Assembly: GCA_024281375.1 (NCBI GenBank)
Contig: JAJSAD010000097.1
Coordinates: 1 to 37,182 of the forward strand
DNA from: Alphaproteobacteria bacterium
GTDB lineage: Bacteria; Pseudomonadota; Alphaproteobacteria; Caedimonadales; UBA9215
Direction: 5' to 3'
DNA: 37,182 nucleotides
The position numbers and the translations under genes were made by a program. The notes beneath the pieces were generated by a model, which worked only from the letters and a program-made list of their open reading frames with translations, did no database searches and was not told where the DNA came from. Of this stretch, positions 26,701 to 36,702 are shown in pieces. Each line of letters opens with the position of its first letter. The stretch's first letter is position 1.

Positions 26701-29700
26701 CTACCTCTCAAGACCATGGCGTTGTGACATAGACTGTTCTTTCTGCTGAATTTTTTGCTGCTCTTGTTTAACCTGACTAGCCTCTTCCGCTACTGCTGGA
26801 TATCTTTCTTTAAGGTCCTCCATGATCACGGTCTTTTCGTTAACACCAAGAAGCTTATTTTCCAATTCCTTTGAATATCTTTCTAATCTCTCAGGAGAGC
26901 GATCAGTATTATCTAATACAGCAATAATATCTTTAAGATCCTGAACATCTTTCACAAAATGATCCGTACTCAAAAGATAACATGAACCACGTTCATTAAT
27001 AGACGAAGAACTATTGTCACCCCCTTGAAGAGACGAGGCTTGCTGCTCTGATAATGGCATTTGAGGGTCAAATTCAGCTCCCCCTTTATGCTTTTGCCAC
27101 CAGTCTAAATAATCTAAGGGATCATCATGAACATGCTTAAAGACGTTTTCTTTATTCATGAACTCATTCTGTTCAAGAGAAAGTTCTTTTTCAAAATATG
27201 CAATGATATTGGCTTTTAACGCTTCCCCATCAAGAACCTTAGAATCCTTTTCCAAAGGCTTCTCTTGAAGGTGAACCTGGTTTGTTGACGACCCATGCTG
27301 ATCCCGATCAGTGTTTTCTTTGTCTGCTGAGAAATTTGTGATTCTTTCTTCATTTTGGTCCTTTTGGATTTCCCTGAGGGGTGACGCTTGGCCAATAACC
27401 TCAGGGAGTCGACCTGATACACGATCTATTACTGATTCTACACCCTCTTTCTTTAAGAGATCGTTAAAGTCGAGTTTCTCATTAGTTAACTCTGGATTTT
27501 TCACAGGCAGGATGATGGAAACAGTGTTGCCTTTATTCTCAAGGTCCAATTTAGCCTTTTCTGTTGTCTTCCATGTTTGCACCTCAAAACTACCATCCCA
27601 ATCGGCTGCAATAATAACGTCTCGATTTTTTACGTCAAGGTTACCAATATTATAAATACCAAGGGAGCACAGAACCGTCCCTTTAATGCCAGACTCTTTG
27701 ACGGACAGTGCTGACTCTACCCCTTCAGCTAGAATGATTGGCTCTTTATCACTTCCCTTTTGGAGCTCCACAAAAGAACCTTTCTGAACACCATAAGTTC
27801 TCTTGAGAAGCTTGGAGCCATTATCTCCAACAGCTTTTTGCCCACTTTCTGTAAGCTGAGTAATTTGAATAGCTTTAACCTTACCATCACGATCCGTGGC
27901 AAGCGACAACATAGCTCCACTCTTTATTAATGTTTCATTGCCATTATAAGAAAATGATGTTTGAGCTGGAATATATCTTAGGGAGTCTGGCAAGTCCCCT
28001 TGAATACCCCGTTCTTTTCGCAAATATGTTTCGGCAGGCGTTCCCTCAAGGCTCTTTGAGAGAGATACGATATTTTTAACATCAGCGATTTTCTGGTTAT
28101 CGATACGTTGCCTTTCTGCGTTCCTTTGTGCTTTTAAAGCTAGGTCTGCTTCTATCTGCGCCTGGCGTTCAGTAGGAGAAATTTCTTTACCCTTTTCCCC
28201 TTTTAGAAAACCTTCAATTTCTTGGACAACAGAACCTCGGCAGTAGGAAGAAATATAAGAAAGTGCCCCTTTAAAATCGAGGCCCTTTTCGTCTATAATC
28301 AGATTAAAGATACTTCCACCCTTTTTGGATTTAAAGTCGAACCAACTCCCTTCCCTATCCCCAGAAAGGTTCACAATAAGACTCCCATTCTTTTTAAACG
28401 CAATAAGATTGGAATTTGAAGCGCCTTGGTTATAACCATATTTTCTAAGAAGATCCTGAGAAAGATCTTCTAAACGAACGGAATTAACGGCATCCTGAAC
28501 AAGCTGAGAGAGATCATAATTAGAAGATGACTTTTGGATCCCTCTCTTCAGTTGAACATTCTTCCCTCCCCCCTTGACAGCAGTATTATTTTTAATCTTA
28601 TATGGACCTTGTTGGGGGCCCAAAGCTTGTCCGTGGTCTTCAACATTTCTGTTTTCTCTCTTAAAGAATATTTTATGTTCTTTGCAGAGTTTAAGGGCTT
28701 CTTTATCAAAAGTATTCCCATCCACCCCAAAAATATGCTGGCGCATACTTTCATAAAGAGCTTGCTTTTGTGTTCCAGATGAATTTTGGTAATCCACCAC
28801 AAGGTCCTTCACAAGAGACGCAACCGTATATTTTTTAAGGTCCAGAGACCATTTGCCGTCTTCCTTGACGAGTTTTTTTCCAATGTCAGACTTAAGAAGC
28901 GCCGTAGAGGCTTCTTGCTCATATTTTTGAAGATCTTGATAGGCCTTTTGTGATTTTTCATCTCCCTTGATATTATCCTGAACACTATTCTCATAGTCTC
29001 CCTTGGCCCCAACTAACTGTAGAAGAGCCCCTTGAAGCTCTCTAAGGTTGACCTCAGAAATCCCATACCCTTTTCGCTCGTTTAAAGCAGCTAGGTCTTT
29101 TTCAATACGTCCAGGAACCTTTGTTTGTTCTCCAGACCAAACAAAGTTTAACGCATTTTTCTCAAGGGTACGAAGATCCCATTGCTGAAGAACTCCTCGG
29201 CCACTCACCTTTGCAAAAACATCAAACACATCGTCCTGGGCTTTTTCATAAGAATCTTTGACCTTTTGATCAATGCTCTCTTCTGCACTGTTCCTTAAAG
29301 CAATATACGCATCACGCCTTGGTACATAGGATTTTTCAAAACGCTGAACAAGATCAAAAGCCTCTTTCTTTTCTTCATGGGAACACACATCACTCGCTTT
29401 CTCAAAAGCACTATAAACAGAGAGCTCCACACTGTTGCGATACAGCGATGACTCATTGAAATATTTTCTCATATAGTAACGATTGAACGGCTCGGACTTG
29501 GAATCCATGACGGCCACAACATCTTGGGCAATATTGGTTTTCTCAAGAGCATCACTCTTTAAAAACCGTTCCAAATGATCTTGAGCAAAACAATGAGCAT
29601 CATAGGTTCTCACAAGATTCTTGGCCCATCTCTCCTCACGACTCCGAATTGAATCAGCCAAGGGCGTTCCCATTAACGCAAACCCAGCCTTTTCTTTGTC

Positions 29701-30828
29701 GACTTTTAAGGTATCTTCTAAAGGAGATTTCTCCTTATTGCCCTGAATTTCAAAATCCAACACCCTCTTTTCTAACGCAACACTCAACACACTCCCTGTG
29801 AATGTCTTAATCTGATCAGGGGTTAACTTCCAGTGCTTAGACTCATTCAAAGTTTCAATATGATGAAGCAAAGTCGAGCGAATAGGCCTATAAACTCCCC
29901 TCCCCTTGCTCTTTAAAATATCCTGTGATTGATTGTCATAAGCTTTTATCTGATCTAAGTGAGGAATCTTAGCCTCTCTTGAGAGCTCAAAAACATGCTT
30001 CACAAGGTTTTCACCCTCAAAGCGCAATCTCTTATGAGGACTGAAAGTCTCAAATTGATCAGAAAGAGCCCTCAATCCTTGCTCATACCCAGAAGCTATA
30101 TCACCCACTTTTGTTAACGAAAGTTGGTTGCGTTGTTTTTTAAACTCAACAAAAGAACGCGCCTCTTTAATGTAAGTCTCAACAGCCTCTAAACTCTTTT
30201 TCTGATCAGAGGCCTTAAGAATTTCTTTGTTCTGATCCAAGACAGAATACAAAGACAACTCAAGACCCTTTCCATAAAGATCATGGGAACGCAAATGATT
30301 CTTTAAGCTAAATTTCTTTTGAGAATTTTGCTCCTCAGACTCTTTCAAAATAGCCGTTGCAGCCGCCGCTTTATTAAATCCCGTTGCCTTTTGATAAACA
30401 GAAATTAAATTAAGAGAGCGAGCCTCTCTTGCATCATTGGAGAGCTGACCAATAAATCCTTTCCCAAAAATGTCTTCAATCACCGAACCATTCTTTGTTA
30501 AAATCTCATGGGCCAACTTTTCTTTGGCAAATTTCGAGTCAAAATACCGTTGAGAATCCCCCCTCCCCTCTTCCGTCATGATATCATGATAACGCGCCAT
30601 GCCTTGACGACCCTGGTCCAAAACACCTTGTAATAAGTGAAGCTGAGTATTCCGAGACTGGATATCAACCCTCGCCTCAAAATCCTTCACAGAACCAAAA
30701 GAAGCAACCGTACGCTTCAATTCTCCCGAAACATAAGACAAAACCTTTTCCTCAGTCACTTTCCAGGTCGGCTTGTTCTCATTGCCCGTCTTGAATTTTA
30801 AAGCCTCAAAAGCTTCTTTCTTTAACCC
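26701..30828 (-). CDS. CHC2/Toprim primase-like protein, in frame with the upstream relaxase and separated from it only by TAA
   Basis: 1352 aa ORF (GTG start 30759) plus 23 open codons back to TAA 30829-30831; KKNGSLIVNLSGDREGSWFDFKSKKGGSIFNLI, Toprim-like IILAEGVESALSV and VIIAADWDGS. Confidence 0.75.
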   Translation of the reverse strand, partial: GLKKEAFEALKFKTGNENKPTWKVTEEKVLSYVSGELKRTVASFGSVKDFEARVDIQSRNTQLHLLQGVLDQGRQGMARYHDIMTEEGRGDSQRYFDSKFAKEKLAHEILTKNGSVIEDIFGKGFIGQLSNDAREARSLNLISVYQKATGFNKAAAATAILKESEEQNSQKKFSLKNHLRSHDLYGKGLELSLYSVLDQNKEILKASDQKKSLEAVETYIKEARSFVEFKKQRNQLSLTKVGDIASGYEQGLRALSDQFETFSPHKRLRFEGENLVKHVFELSREAKIPHLDQIKAYDNQSQDILKSKGRGVYRPIRSTLLHHIETLNESKHWKLTPDQIKTFTGSVLSVALEKRVLDFEIQGNKEKSPLEDTLKVDKEKAGFALMGTPLADSIRSREERWAKNLVRTYDAHCFAQDHLERFLKSDALEKTNIAQDVVAVMDSKSEPFNRYYMRKYFNESSLYRNSVELSVYSAFEKASDVCSHEEKKEAFDLVQRFEKSYVPRRDAYIALRNSAEESIDQKVKDSYEKAQDDVFDVFAKVSGRGVLQQWDLRTLEKNALNFVWSGEQTKVPGRIEKDLAALNERKGYGISEVNLRELQGALLQLVGAKGDYENSVQDNIKGDEKSQKAYQDLQKYEQEASTALLKSDIGKKLVKEDGKWSLDLKKYTVASLVKDLVVDYQNSSGTQKQALYESMRQHIFGVDGNTFDKEALKLCKEHKIFFKRENRNVEDHGQALGPQQGPYKIKNNTAVKGGGKNVQLKRGIQKSSSNYDLSQLVQDAVNSVRLEDLSQDLLRKYGYNQGASNSNLIAFKKNGSLIVNLSGDREGSWFDFKSKKGGSIFNLIIDEKGLDFKGALSYISSYCRGSVVQEIEGFLKGEKGKEISPTERQAQIEADLALKAQRNAERQRIDNQKIADVKNIVSLSKSLEGTPAETYLRKERGIQGDLPDSLRYIPAQTSFSYNGNETLIKSGAMLSLATDRDGKVKAIQITQLTESGQKAVGDNGSKLLKRTYGVQKGSFVELQKGSDKEPIILAEGVESALSVKESGIKGTVLCSLGIYNIGNLDVKNRDVIIAADWDGSFEVQTWKTTEKAKLDLENKGNTVSIILPVKNPELTNEKLDFNDLLKKEGVESVIDRVSGRLPEVIGQASPLREIQKDQNEERITNFSADKENTDRDQHGSSTNQVHLQEKPLEKDSKVLDGEALKANIIAYFEKELSLEQNEFMNKENVFKHVHDDPLDYLDWWQKHKGGAEFDPQMPLSEQQASSLQGGDNSSSSINERGSCYLLSTDHFVKDVQDLKDIIAVLDNTDRSPERLERYSKELENKLLGVNEKTVIMEDLKERYPAVAEEASQVKQEQQKIQQKEQSMSQRHGLER

Positions 30829-33800
30829 TTAATAAGATAAGAAATGTCCCGCCTTATTTAAATCCTCAATCTGACTTAAATGAAGCGTATCCAAACGGGC
30901 TTTAATATCACTTTTAATGACCGTCCAACTCTCCCGATTTTCTTGGCAACGCTCCTTATAAGTTTCTACATCGCTATAAGCAGATTTTAAATCCTCAACG
31001 GACTCATAAAGTTTTTGCCCCCCTAACTCTAAATAAGCACCATAATTTGCCTCAAAGGCAAACCGAGAAGGACTCTCTCCCAACCCTTTAAATTGACCGT
31101 AGGCCTTTCGATCACATTTTCCATCCTTAAAGATTTCCCCCTGGAACTGAGTGCTTTGCTCAAGCCTGGCATCCATATCTGTTTCAGAATGGTACGTTTT
31201 TAAACGCTCCATTCGCTGACCCTGAATAGCCATATCCATAAAGTCTGTTTGTTCTTTTAAACCAAAACCAAGGTGCTTCAACATAGGATCACTATCTCTA
31301 TAGCTCAAACGATCCAAGATATTCAAAGCCCCATAAGCCTTTTCACAACGATTCTTTTCACTATCAACCTGCTGAGATTCCAACAGCTCTTTTACAGACG
31401 GGGTTTTGAAAACCGATAAATCTTCCTTTAAACTGTGGTAAATCTGCCTGTTTTGAGAATGAGCCTCTTTATACTCTTTAAGGGATTCATACAATTTTGA
31501 TTGCAAGCGGCCAACTTTAGACTCATCAAAACTTAAATCCTTAGAAACCACCAAAGACGCATATTCCTGCGTGCGATCAAAGGTGGGCGGACAATGAAGA
31601 TAACGCTTTCCTCCAATCATCTCATATCCAATGGGTTCTTCCGTTTCCCCATAAATATAATCAACTTTAAATAAGGTCTTATAACTCTCTGGAGCAAGAC
31701 AGATTTGAGAGGCTAGCTGGCCTCTTTGTTCAATCAATCCTTCGTAAGCCTCATAATCTTTATGGGATTTTAAAATAGAATTGGGGATATCCCCCTGCAT
31801 AGCATCCCGAAGAGATTTAGCTTCAACGGCAATGTCAAAGTATCGCTCCACAGTCTCAAGACGCTTTAGTTCAAGCTTCGTATAGAGACCTTGTGTTTTC
31901 CCTGAATGAAGGGAAAGAGTTTCTTCTCGAATACCCGCCTGATTTACAAATTTAGAACACTCCTTCCAGTTTTCTAAAATATCTCCCGCAACCATTTTAC
32001 GATCTTCTTTCAGATCCTCTAGCTTCCTAGAAAAAAACCCCGTGACCTCTTGATACTCTTGGGACGCAGTCGATCCCCACTTTTCAGAGGGATATTCCTC
32101 TTTGAAATCTGATTTATAGAGTTGAAGTTTTTGATTCGTTTGCGCTATATCAATGTTAAGATCACGATAAAGAGAGACTTTATTGCTATAGGGGCGTTGC
32201 TCTTCCGTAACACTATAATCCAAACTGGTTCCTCGATAGACCCCTCCGCCAACCTTCTTTGCAATTTCTCTCGGACTAGACGCCTGTTCTTTAGAAACAT
32301 GAATACGAAGGTCGTCTATATGACGGGTCGACCCAACAAGAAAAGAGTTTGCTGTTTCATTGGACGTGTAAAGAAAATCACTTTGATCAAAGTTCTCTCC
32401 TTGAGACTTTGACGTTGTCATGACATAACCCAATTCTAAAGCATCATAGAATTTTCCGCGTTTCATATCTTCTGGGGTGTTGAACCCAACCAAACGCCCG
32501 TCTCGCTGCAAACGCACGCGGATTTCTTGAGTTTCCGGATCAAAAAACTCAACTTTCCCAAAGGTTCCGTTTTTCACACCTTTATGGGAAGAGCCATTTG
32601 ACTCAATTATCTTAACCTTCCAGCCTGTATTATCATTGCTGGTGAACATCACCTGAGCCCCAATAGCTAAAGGCTTACCAGCAAGGGAGAAGGTTTCTTT
32701 CTCAACAAGGTCCTTTTCTTGAAGGCCTTTTAAGATGCCACCATTTAAATCCCTAACATCGGAATTTAAATAAGTCAGACCTAAGGAAGATTTTCCAGGA
32801 CTAAAACTCGAAAGATATCTGTCTACAAAAGCCTTTTTAGCCTCTTCAAAAGTCTCATAATAATGAACATGCCCCCTGTCCTCATAAGCCAATAATCCCT
32901 CTTCAATCCGATGATCATTAAAGGCCTCAGAGGCTTTTTTCATCCAAGGTAAACGTTGACGCTGCACATTTGTTAACGCAGGAGACTCAACATAAGAATC
33001 CATGGCAGCAGATATATCAGCCCCCTGAATGGCTTTATTCTGAGCATCATCTTTGACGATCAGCATTTTTGCCCCAACGGATTCAACTTTTGATAATAAA
33101 AGCTCATAATGAGAATGACTCACCAAAGACCCCTCATCAATAACCACCACAGACTGTGACGTTATTTGATTCCCTTGATGTTTTTTCAACTCTTGGTGAG
33201 CCTTTTGTTTCACCTCTAAATCTAACAATCCAGCACGATTTAAAATCTCAGACGCTTTGTCATATTCATCCCAAGAATCCTTATAACTATCTATGGTCCT
33301 GGCTTGAAGACCAAGGTCACCACTCATAGAGTCCGCAACCTTTCCTTGAAAAGCCATCCCTTTCACATCATACCCTTGGTCTTGGAATGCCGATACAACA
33401 GGCCTTAAAACAGTCGATTTTCCCGTTCCAGCCCGTCCTTTCAAAATCTTCAATTGTCCAGCAGAGAGAAGATGGTCAATGGCTGTTTTCTGTTCAGCAC
33501 TATATTTAAAGGAAAGATCAGGATTTTTAGCTACAAGTTTTTCATGTTCCACTCTTTCAAAATCAACAATGGTTTTAGCGATAAAAGAGTCTTTGAAAGC
33601 AAATTTTTCCGTGTCCGAAGCCAAACGTTTTACACGCTCTAAAGTCTGCGTTTCAGCTTGGTTCTGAGTGAGCGAGGTAAAGACCTCTTGATGTTTCACA
33701 TCGCTCCCCAAAGGCAAACAATCCCTATGGGTCATAATGTCTTTCACAAGGTTATCGACCCAATAGTCAATTTCCCCCTTCACCAGATCATCTTTAAAGT

Positions 33801-35205
33801 TAATGGTCTGATTGGCAGGAACTTTTAACCCCTCCATGAGAGGGCGGCCTTCTCCATAGGCTTCTAAAAGACGGTAATTAGTCTCATTTTCACCCAGAAG
33901 ACCATAAACCGTATTCGCAACATCCTTTTCTCGAAAGACGATCTTTTCCTTGGCCAATTCATTAACCAAACAAGAAGGGTCTTTAAGGATTTGCTCTAAA
34001 GCTTCTTCGGCCGTTAATCCATATTTCTTCTTAAGTTTATTGGAGATACCAATACGTTGAAATTCTTCCCCTTCCAATTCTCGAGATAAATAATCCTGTG
34101 CGACTTCCCCCACACGAACAAAATCAATAACGTCAGTGGAAGGGTTGTTGGATACAAAAACAGCATCAAAATGAGAAATCAACTCATGGGATTTGTATTG
34201 GAAACCGCCGGAAACGGCTTCCCTCGCCTTCTCAGGAATAGGAACAGCTTGAATCTTAGAATACAAATCTTGAAATGTTTTCTCATCCCCATCCACCAAC
34301 TTGTGAATCTTTGTAGCCACATCCCCTTCTGAAAACACCACAACTTCACGGGCCATATCACTTAAAAAATAACCAGGGTTTTCTAAATATAGGGCAATAT
34401 TTTGGGCTTTTATTTCTCTATTAATTTCACAAAGACGTGCTTTTTTCCCCTCCTCTTCAAGGATTCTGGCATAGGGTCCCTCATGTACAGTGGCTCTTCT
34501 TTTAATACCTCGATCTTCCAAAGAACGATGATCAACACGGGTTAATAGCCCTAAACTTTCAAATTTTTCATTCATGATCTCTGCTAGAACGCGACGCGTT
34601 TCTGTAAATTCTCCTCGACTAAAAGGGTCTTTAAAAGCCTCCACCCCTAGATAAGAAGTTATTTTTTTCTCACTAAATTCCCCATTTGACAGAACGGAAC
34701 GAAGAGCAATAGCAACATGGGCGTGCCAGTTTCCCTTATCCATATGAATAGAATAATCAGTCACAAGCCCCTTTGAAACAAACATCTTTTGGAGATAAGT
34801 TCCGAGCATATCAATGTTTTGCTTTTTATTTAACTCCCGTGGGAGAGCAATGATTTGCGTTGCAGAATCTTGCGCAGAATTAAGAGCTTTTTCACGTCCA
34901 GCAAGGCTTTTTTCACGCTTAATAGGATCTTTGTGAGCTCCAGAAAAACGTTTTAAAATGAGATTTGTTTCAAATTTCTGAACGTGGTTCCAAAGTTTTT
35001 CAGAATCTTTCATCCACTCTGGGGCGTTTTCTGGGAGCAAAACCCGTTGGTGGATGTCATGTTGATCTACCTTTTGAGAAAAATCAAATTCTCTGCCCCG
35101 ATGCTCATCCTTAAACTTCTCCCCTGCCCTATAAGCAGCTTGAGCCACAGCCCCTTTACCGGAACTGCGAGAACAAAAACCTGCTTTGAAGGAAAATTCA
35201 GCCAC
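30829..35205 (-). CDS. traA: Ti-type TraA conjugative relaxase (MobA/MobL, MOBQ) with RecD-like helicase domains
   Basis: KGAVAQAAYRAGEKFKDE, HMDKGNWHAHVAI relaxase motif, ILKGRAGTGKSTVLRPV, VVVIDEGSLV, ELGYVMTTSKSQGE. Confidence 0.93.
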   Translation of the reverse strand: MAEFSFKAGFCSRSSGKGAVAQAAYRAGEKFKDEHRGREFDFSQKVDQHDIHQRVLLPENAPEWMKDSEKLWNHVQKFETNLILKRFSGAHKDPIKREKSLAGREKALNSAQDSATQIIALPRELNKKQNIDMLGTYLQKMFVSKGLVTDYSIHMDKGNWHAHVAIALRSVLSNGEFSEKKITSYLGVEAFKDPFSRGEFTETRRVLAEIMNEKFESLGLLTRVDHRSLEDRGIKRRATVHEGPYARILEEEGKKARLCEINREIKAQNIALYLENPGYFLSDMAREVVVFSEGDVATKIHKLVDGDEKTFQDLYSKIQAVPIPEKAREAVSGGFQYKSHELISHFDAVFVSNNPSTDVIDFVRVGEVAQDYLSRELEGEEFQRIGISNKLKKKYGLTAEEALEQILKDPSCLVNELAKEKIVFREKDVANTVYGLLGENETNYRLLEAYGEGRPLMEGLKVPANQTINFKDDLVKGEIDYWVDNLVKDIMTHRDCLPLGSDVKHQEVFTSLTQNQAETQTLERVKRLASDTEKFAFKDSFIAKTIVDFERVEHEKLVAKNPDLSFKYSAEQKTAIDHLLSAGQLKILKGRAGTGKSTVLRPVVSAFQDQGYDVKGMAFQGKVADSMSGDLGLQARTIDSYKDSWDEYDKASEILNRAGLLDLEVKQKAHQELKKHQGNQITSQSVVVIDEGSLVSHSHYELLLSKVESVGAKMLIVKDDAQNKAIQGADISAAMDSYVESPALTNVQRQRLPWMKKASEAFNDHRIEEGLLAYEDRGHVHYYETFEEAKKAFVDRYLSSFSPGKSSLGLTYLNSDVRDLNGGILKGLQEKDLVEKETFSLAGKPLAIGAQVMFTSNDNTGWKVKIIESNGSSHKGVKNGTFGKVEFFDPETQEIRVRLQRDGRLVGFNTPEDMKRGKFYDALELGYVMTTSKSQGENFDQSDFLYTSNETANSFLVGSTRHIDDLRIHVSKEQASSPREIAKKVGGGVYRGTSLDYSVTEEQRPYSNKVSLYRDLNIDIAQTNQKLQLYKSDFKEEYPSEKWGSTASQEYQEVTGFFSRKLEDLKEDRKMVAGDILENWKECSKFVNQAGIREETLSLHSGKTQGLYTKLELKRLETVERYFDIAVEAKSLRDAMQGDIPNSILKSHKDYEAYEGLIEQRGQLASQICLAPESYKTLFKVDYIYGETEEPIGYEMIGGKRYLHCPPTFDRTQEYASLVVSKDLSFDESKVGRLQSKLYESLKEYKEAHSQNRQIYHSLKEDLSVFKTPSVKELLESQQVDSEKNRCEKAYGALNILDRLSYRDSDPMLKHLGFGLKEQTDFMDMAIQGQRMERLKTYHSETDMDARLEQSTQFQGEIFKDGKCDRKAYGQFKGLGESPSRFAFEANYGAYLELGGQKLYESVEDLKSAYSDVETYKERCQENRESWTVIKSDIKARLDTLHLSQIEDLNKAGHFLSY

Positions 35206-35302
35206 TAATTTAATTCATACCTTAATTATTATTTATAGACGTCACGCCAAAATCGCCATGTTTAACATCTAATACCACCTACTAATATATCAGCCCCCCG
35301 CA

Positions 35303-35339
35303 GGGGCGCAACCACGAATTTATTCGTGCATAAGTGCGC
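35303..35339. other. oriT: Candidate MOBQ-type oriT (nic region)
   Basis: GGGGCGCAAc CACGAA-TTTA-TTCGTG ca TAAGTGCGC: 6-bp hairpin adjacent to Q-type nic-core-like TAAGTGCGC (plus strand) and TTGCGCCCC (minus strand), in the relaxase/traC intergenic region. Confidence 0.7.
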
Positions 35340-35455
35340 ATTCAAATTTTCTACGAAAATCCTTCTGGTAGTGGATTAATTTTAGTTGCGTTTTAGGACA
35401 GGTTTGTTACTATTAATCAATAGGGAAGCTCTTAATCAACAATGGAGCTATACCT

Positions 35456-35755
35456 ATGTCTAAATTAGATGACAAAATACTAAAGTTGGAACAACAACGT
35501 TCTGATCTCGACCAACAACTTAAAACCCTCAAGCATCAACGCAATGAAGATATCCTAAAAGTCCTCAATGCCTTTCCCGATGGAAGCGTGCCCTCTAAAA
35601 CAATTATTGGTCTTCTCCTAGAAGGTCTAGAAGTTGCCACGAAGGATTCTAAAAAAGCAGAGGTGTGGCATCAAGCTGGTGACAACTTTTGCAAGCGCAA
35701 CGGTGGCAAAAGAAATTCTAAAAAGACTTCACCAAGTACCCCTAAAGCTGCATAG
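35456..35755 (+). CDS. Small coiled-coil conjugal transfer protein, TraC(Ti)/MobC-like
   Basis: MSKLDDKILKLEQQRSDLDQQLKTLKHQR; divergent from relaxase. Confidence 0.55.
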   Translation: MSKLDDKILKLEQQRSDLDQQLKTLKHQRNEDILKVLNAFPDGSVPSKTIIGLLLEGLEVATKDSKKAEVWHQAGDNFCKRNGGKRNSKKTSPSTPKAA

Positions 35756-35813
35756 AACTTTTCAGAAAACAAACCATAACAGAATGCAACTGGCACACCT
35801 TCGAGGAAAAATC

Positions 35814-36089
35814 ATGACACAATCGAAACAAAGACGCGCGTCAGAAACGCGCACAAAAATTGCTTATGGGGGATTGGTTCACAAATCCAACCTCCCTTCT
35901 TATCTTGGTTTAGAGTTAGGGGATGAAATTCACAACAATCCTGATAACTGGGAAAGAGAGGCAATTATTTTAGGAGCTCTTATTGACGCTTACGAAAATA
36001 TCCTGAATGATCCAGGCAAGAGAGACCATTACCAATTCCTGGGGGAAAAATCCCTAAAATATGGTAAAGGCCCCTCCCCTTCTGCATAA
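35814..36089 (+). CDS. Conjugal transfer protein TraD (Ti-type small TraD) family-like
   Basis: RRASETRTKIAYGGLVHKSNLPSYLGL...REAIILGALIDA resembles R+T..GGLV.KAGL....LLGAL of Ti TraD. Confidence 0.65.
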   Translation: MTQSKQRRASETRTKIAYGGLVHKSNLPSYLGLELGDEIHNNPDNWEREAIILGALIDAYENILNDPGKRDHYQFLGEKSLKYGKGPSPSA

Positions 36090-36126
36090 GAAAAAATGAG
36101 AGAGAAATAATTAGAAAGGAAATAAA

Positions 36127-36348
36127 ATGAGAACCCCCGTTCCTGATATAGACCTTAAAGCACTCCGAAAAAAACTAGGCCTAAATCAAAAACAATTTGC
36201 TCAAAAATATCATATAGAACTTGAAACATTAAAGAGCTGGGAGCAAAGAAAAAGATCACCAACTGATGCTGTTAAGCTCTTATTGTTTTTGATAGAAAAA
36301 ATCCCAGGTATCATTGAAGAAACATTAAAAAAATACAAAATAAATTAA
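36127..36348 (+). CDS. XRE-type HTH regulator
   Basis: LKALRKKLGLNQKQFAQKYHIELETLKSWEQRKRSPTDAVKLLL. Confidence 0.88.
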   Translation: MRTPVPDIDLKALRKKLGLNQKQFAQKYHIELETLKSWEQRKRSPTDAVKLLLFLIEKIPGIIEETLKKYKIN

Positions 36349-36424
36349 GTTACCCCTTGATTAAAAAGGTACAATGTCCTACTATATTAATATAAGGAAA
36401 CACAAAAAACACAGGGAAAATCAA

Positions 36425-36682
36425 ATGACATATAATCCAGAAAAAAGCCTTTTAAAACTCAAAGAACAACTCTCAAAGGCAGAAGAAGTTCTCAACACTC
36501 CTGAATATAAACAAATGGAAAAGGAATTTAACGTGAGAGTCGAAGATGCCATAAAGGAAGAAGATGAAACAGGGGTTCACAGCATGATTTTAGATGTTGT
36601 CTCCTGTGAAGAGCAATATGTTAATGAGCTTCGCTGGGAAATTTCTGATTTAAAATATAAACTCGACCATAGTCCATTTTAG
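36425..36682 (+). CDS. Hypothetical coiled-coil protein
   Basis: MTYNPEKSLLKLKEQLSKAEEVL..., open frame. Confidence 0.5.
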   Translation: MTYNPEKSLLKLKEQLSKAEEVLNTPEYKQMEKEFNVRVEDAIKEEDETGVHSMILDVVSCEEQYVNELRWEISDLKYKLDHSPF

Positions 36683-36702
36683 AGCAGTGAGGGAATAAAA
36701 AA

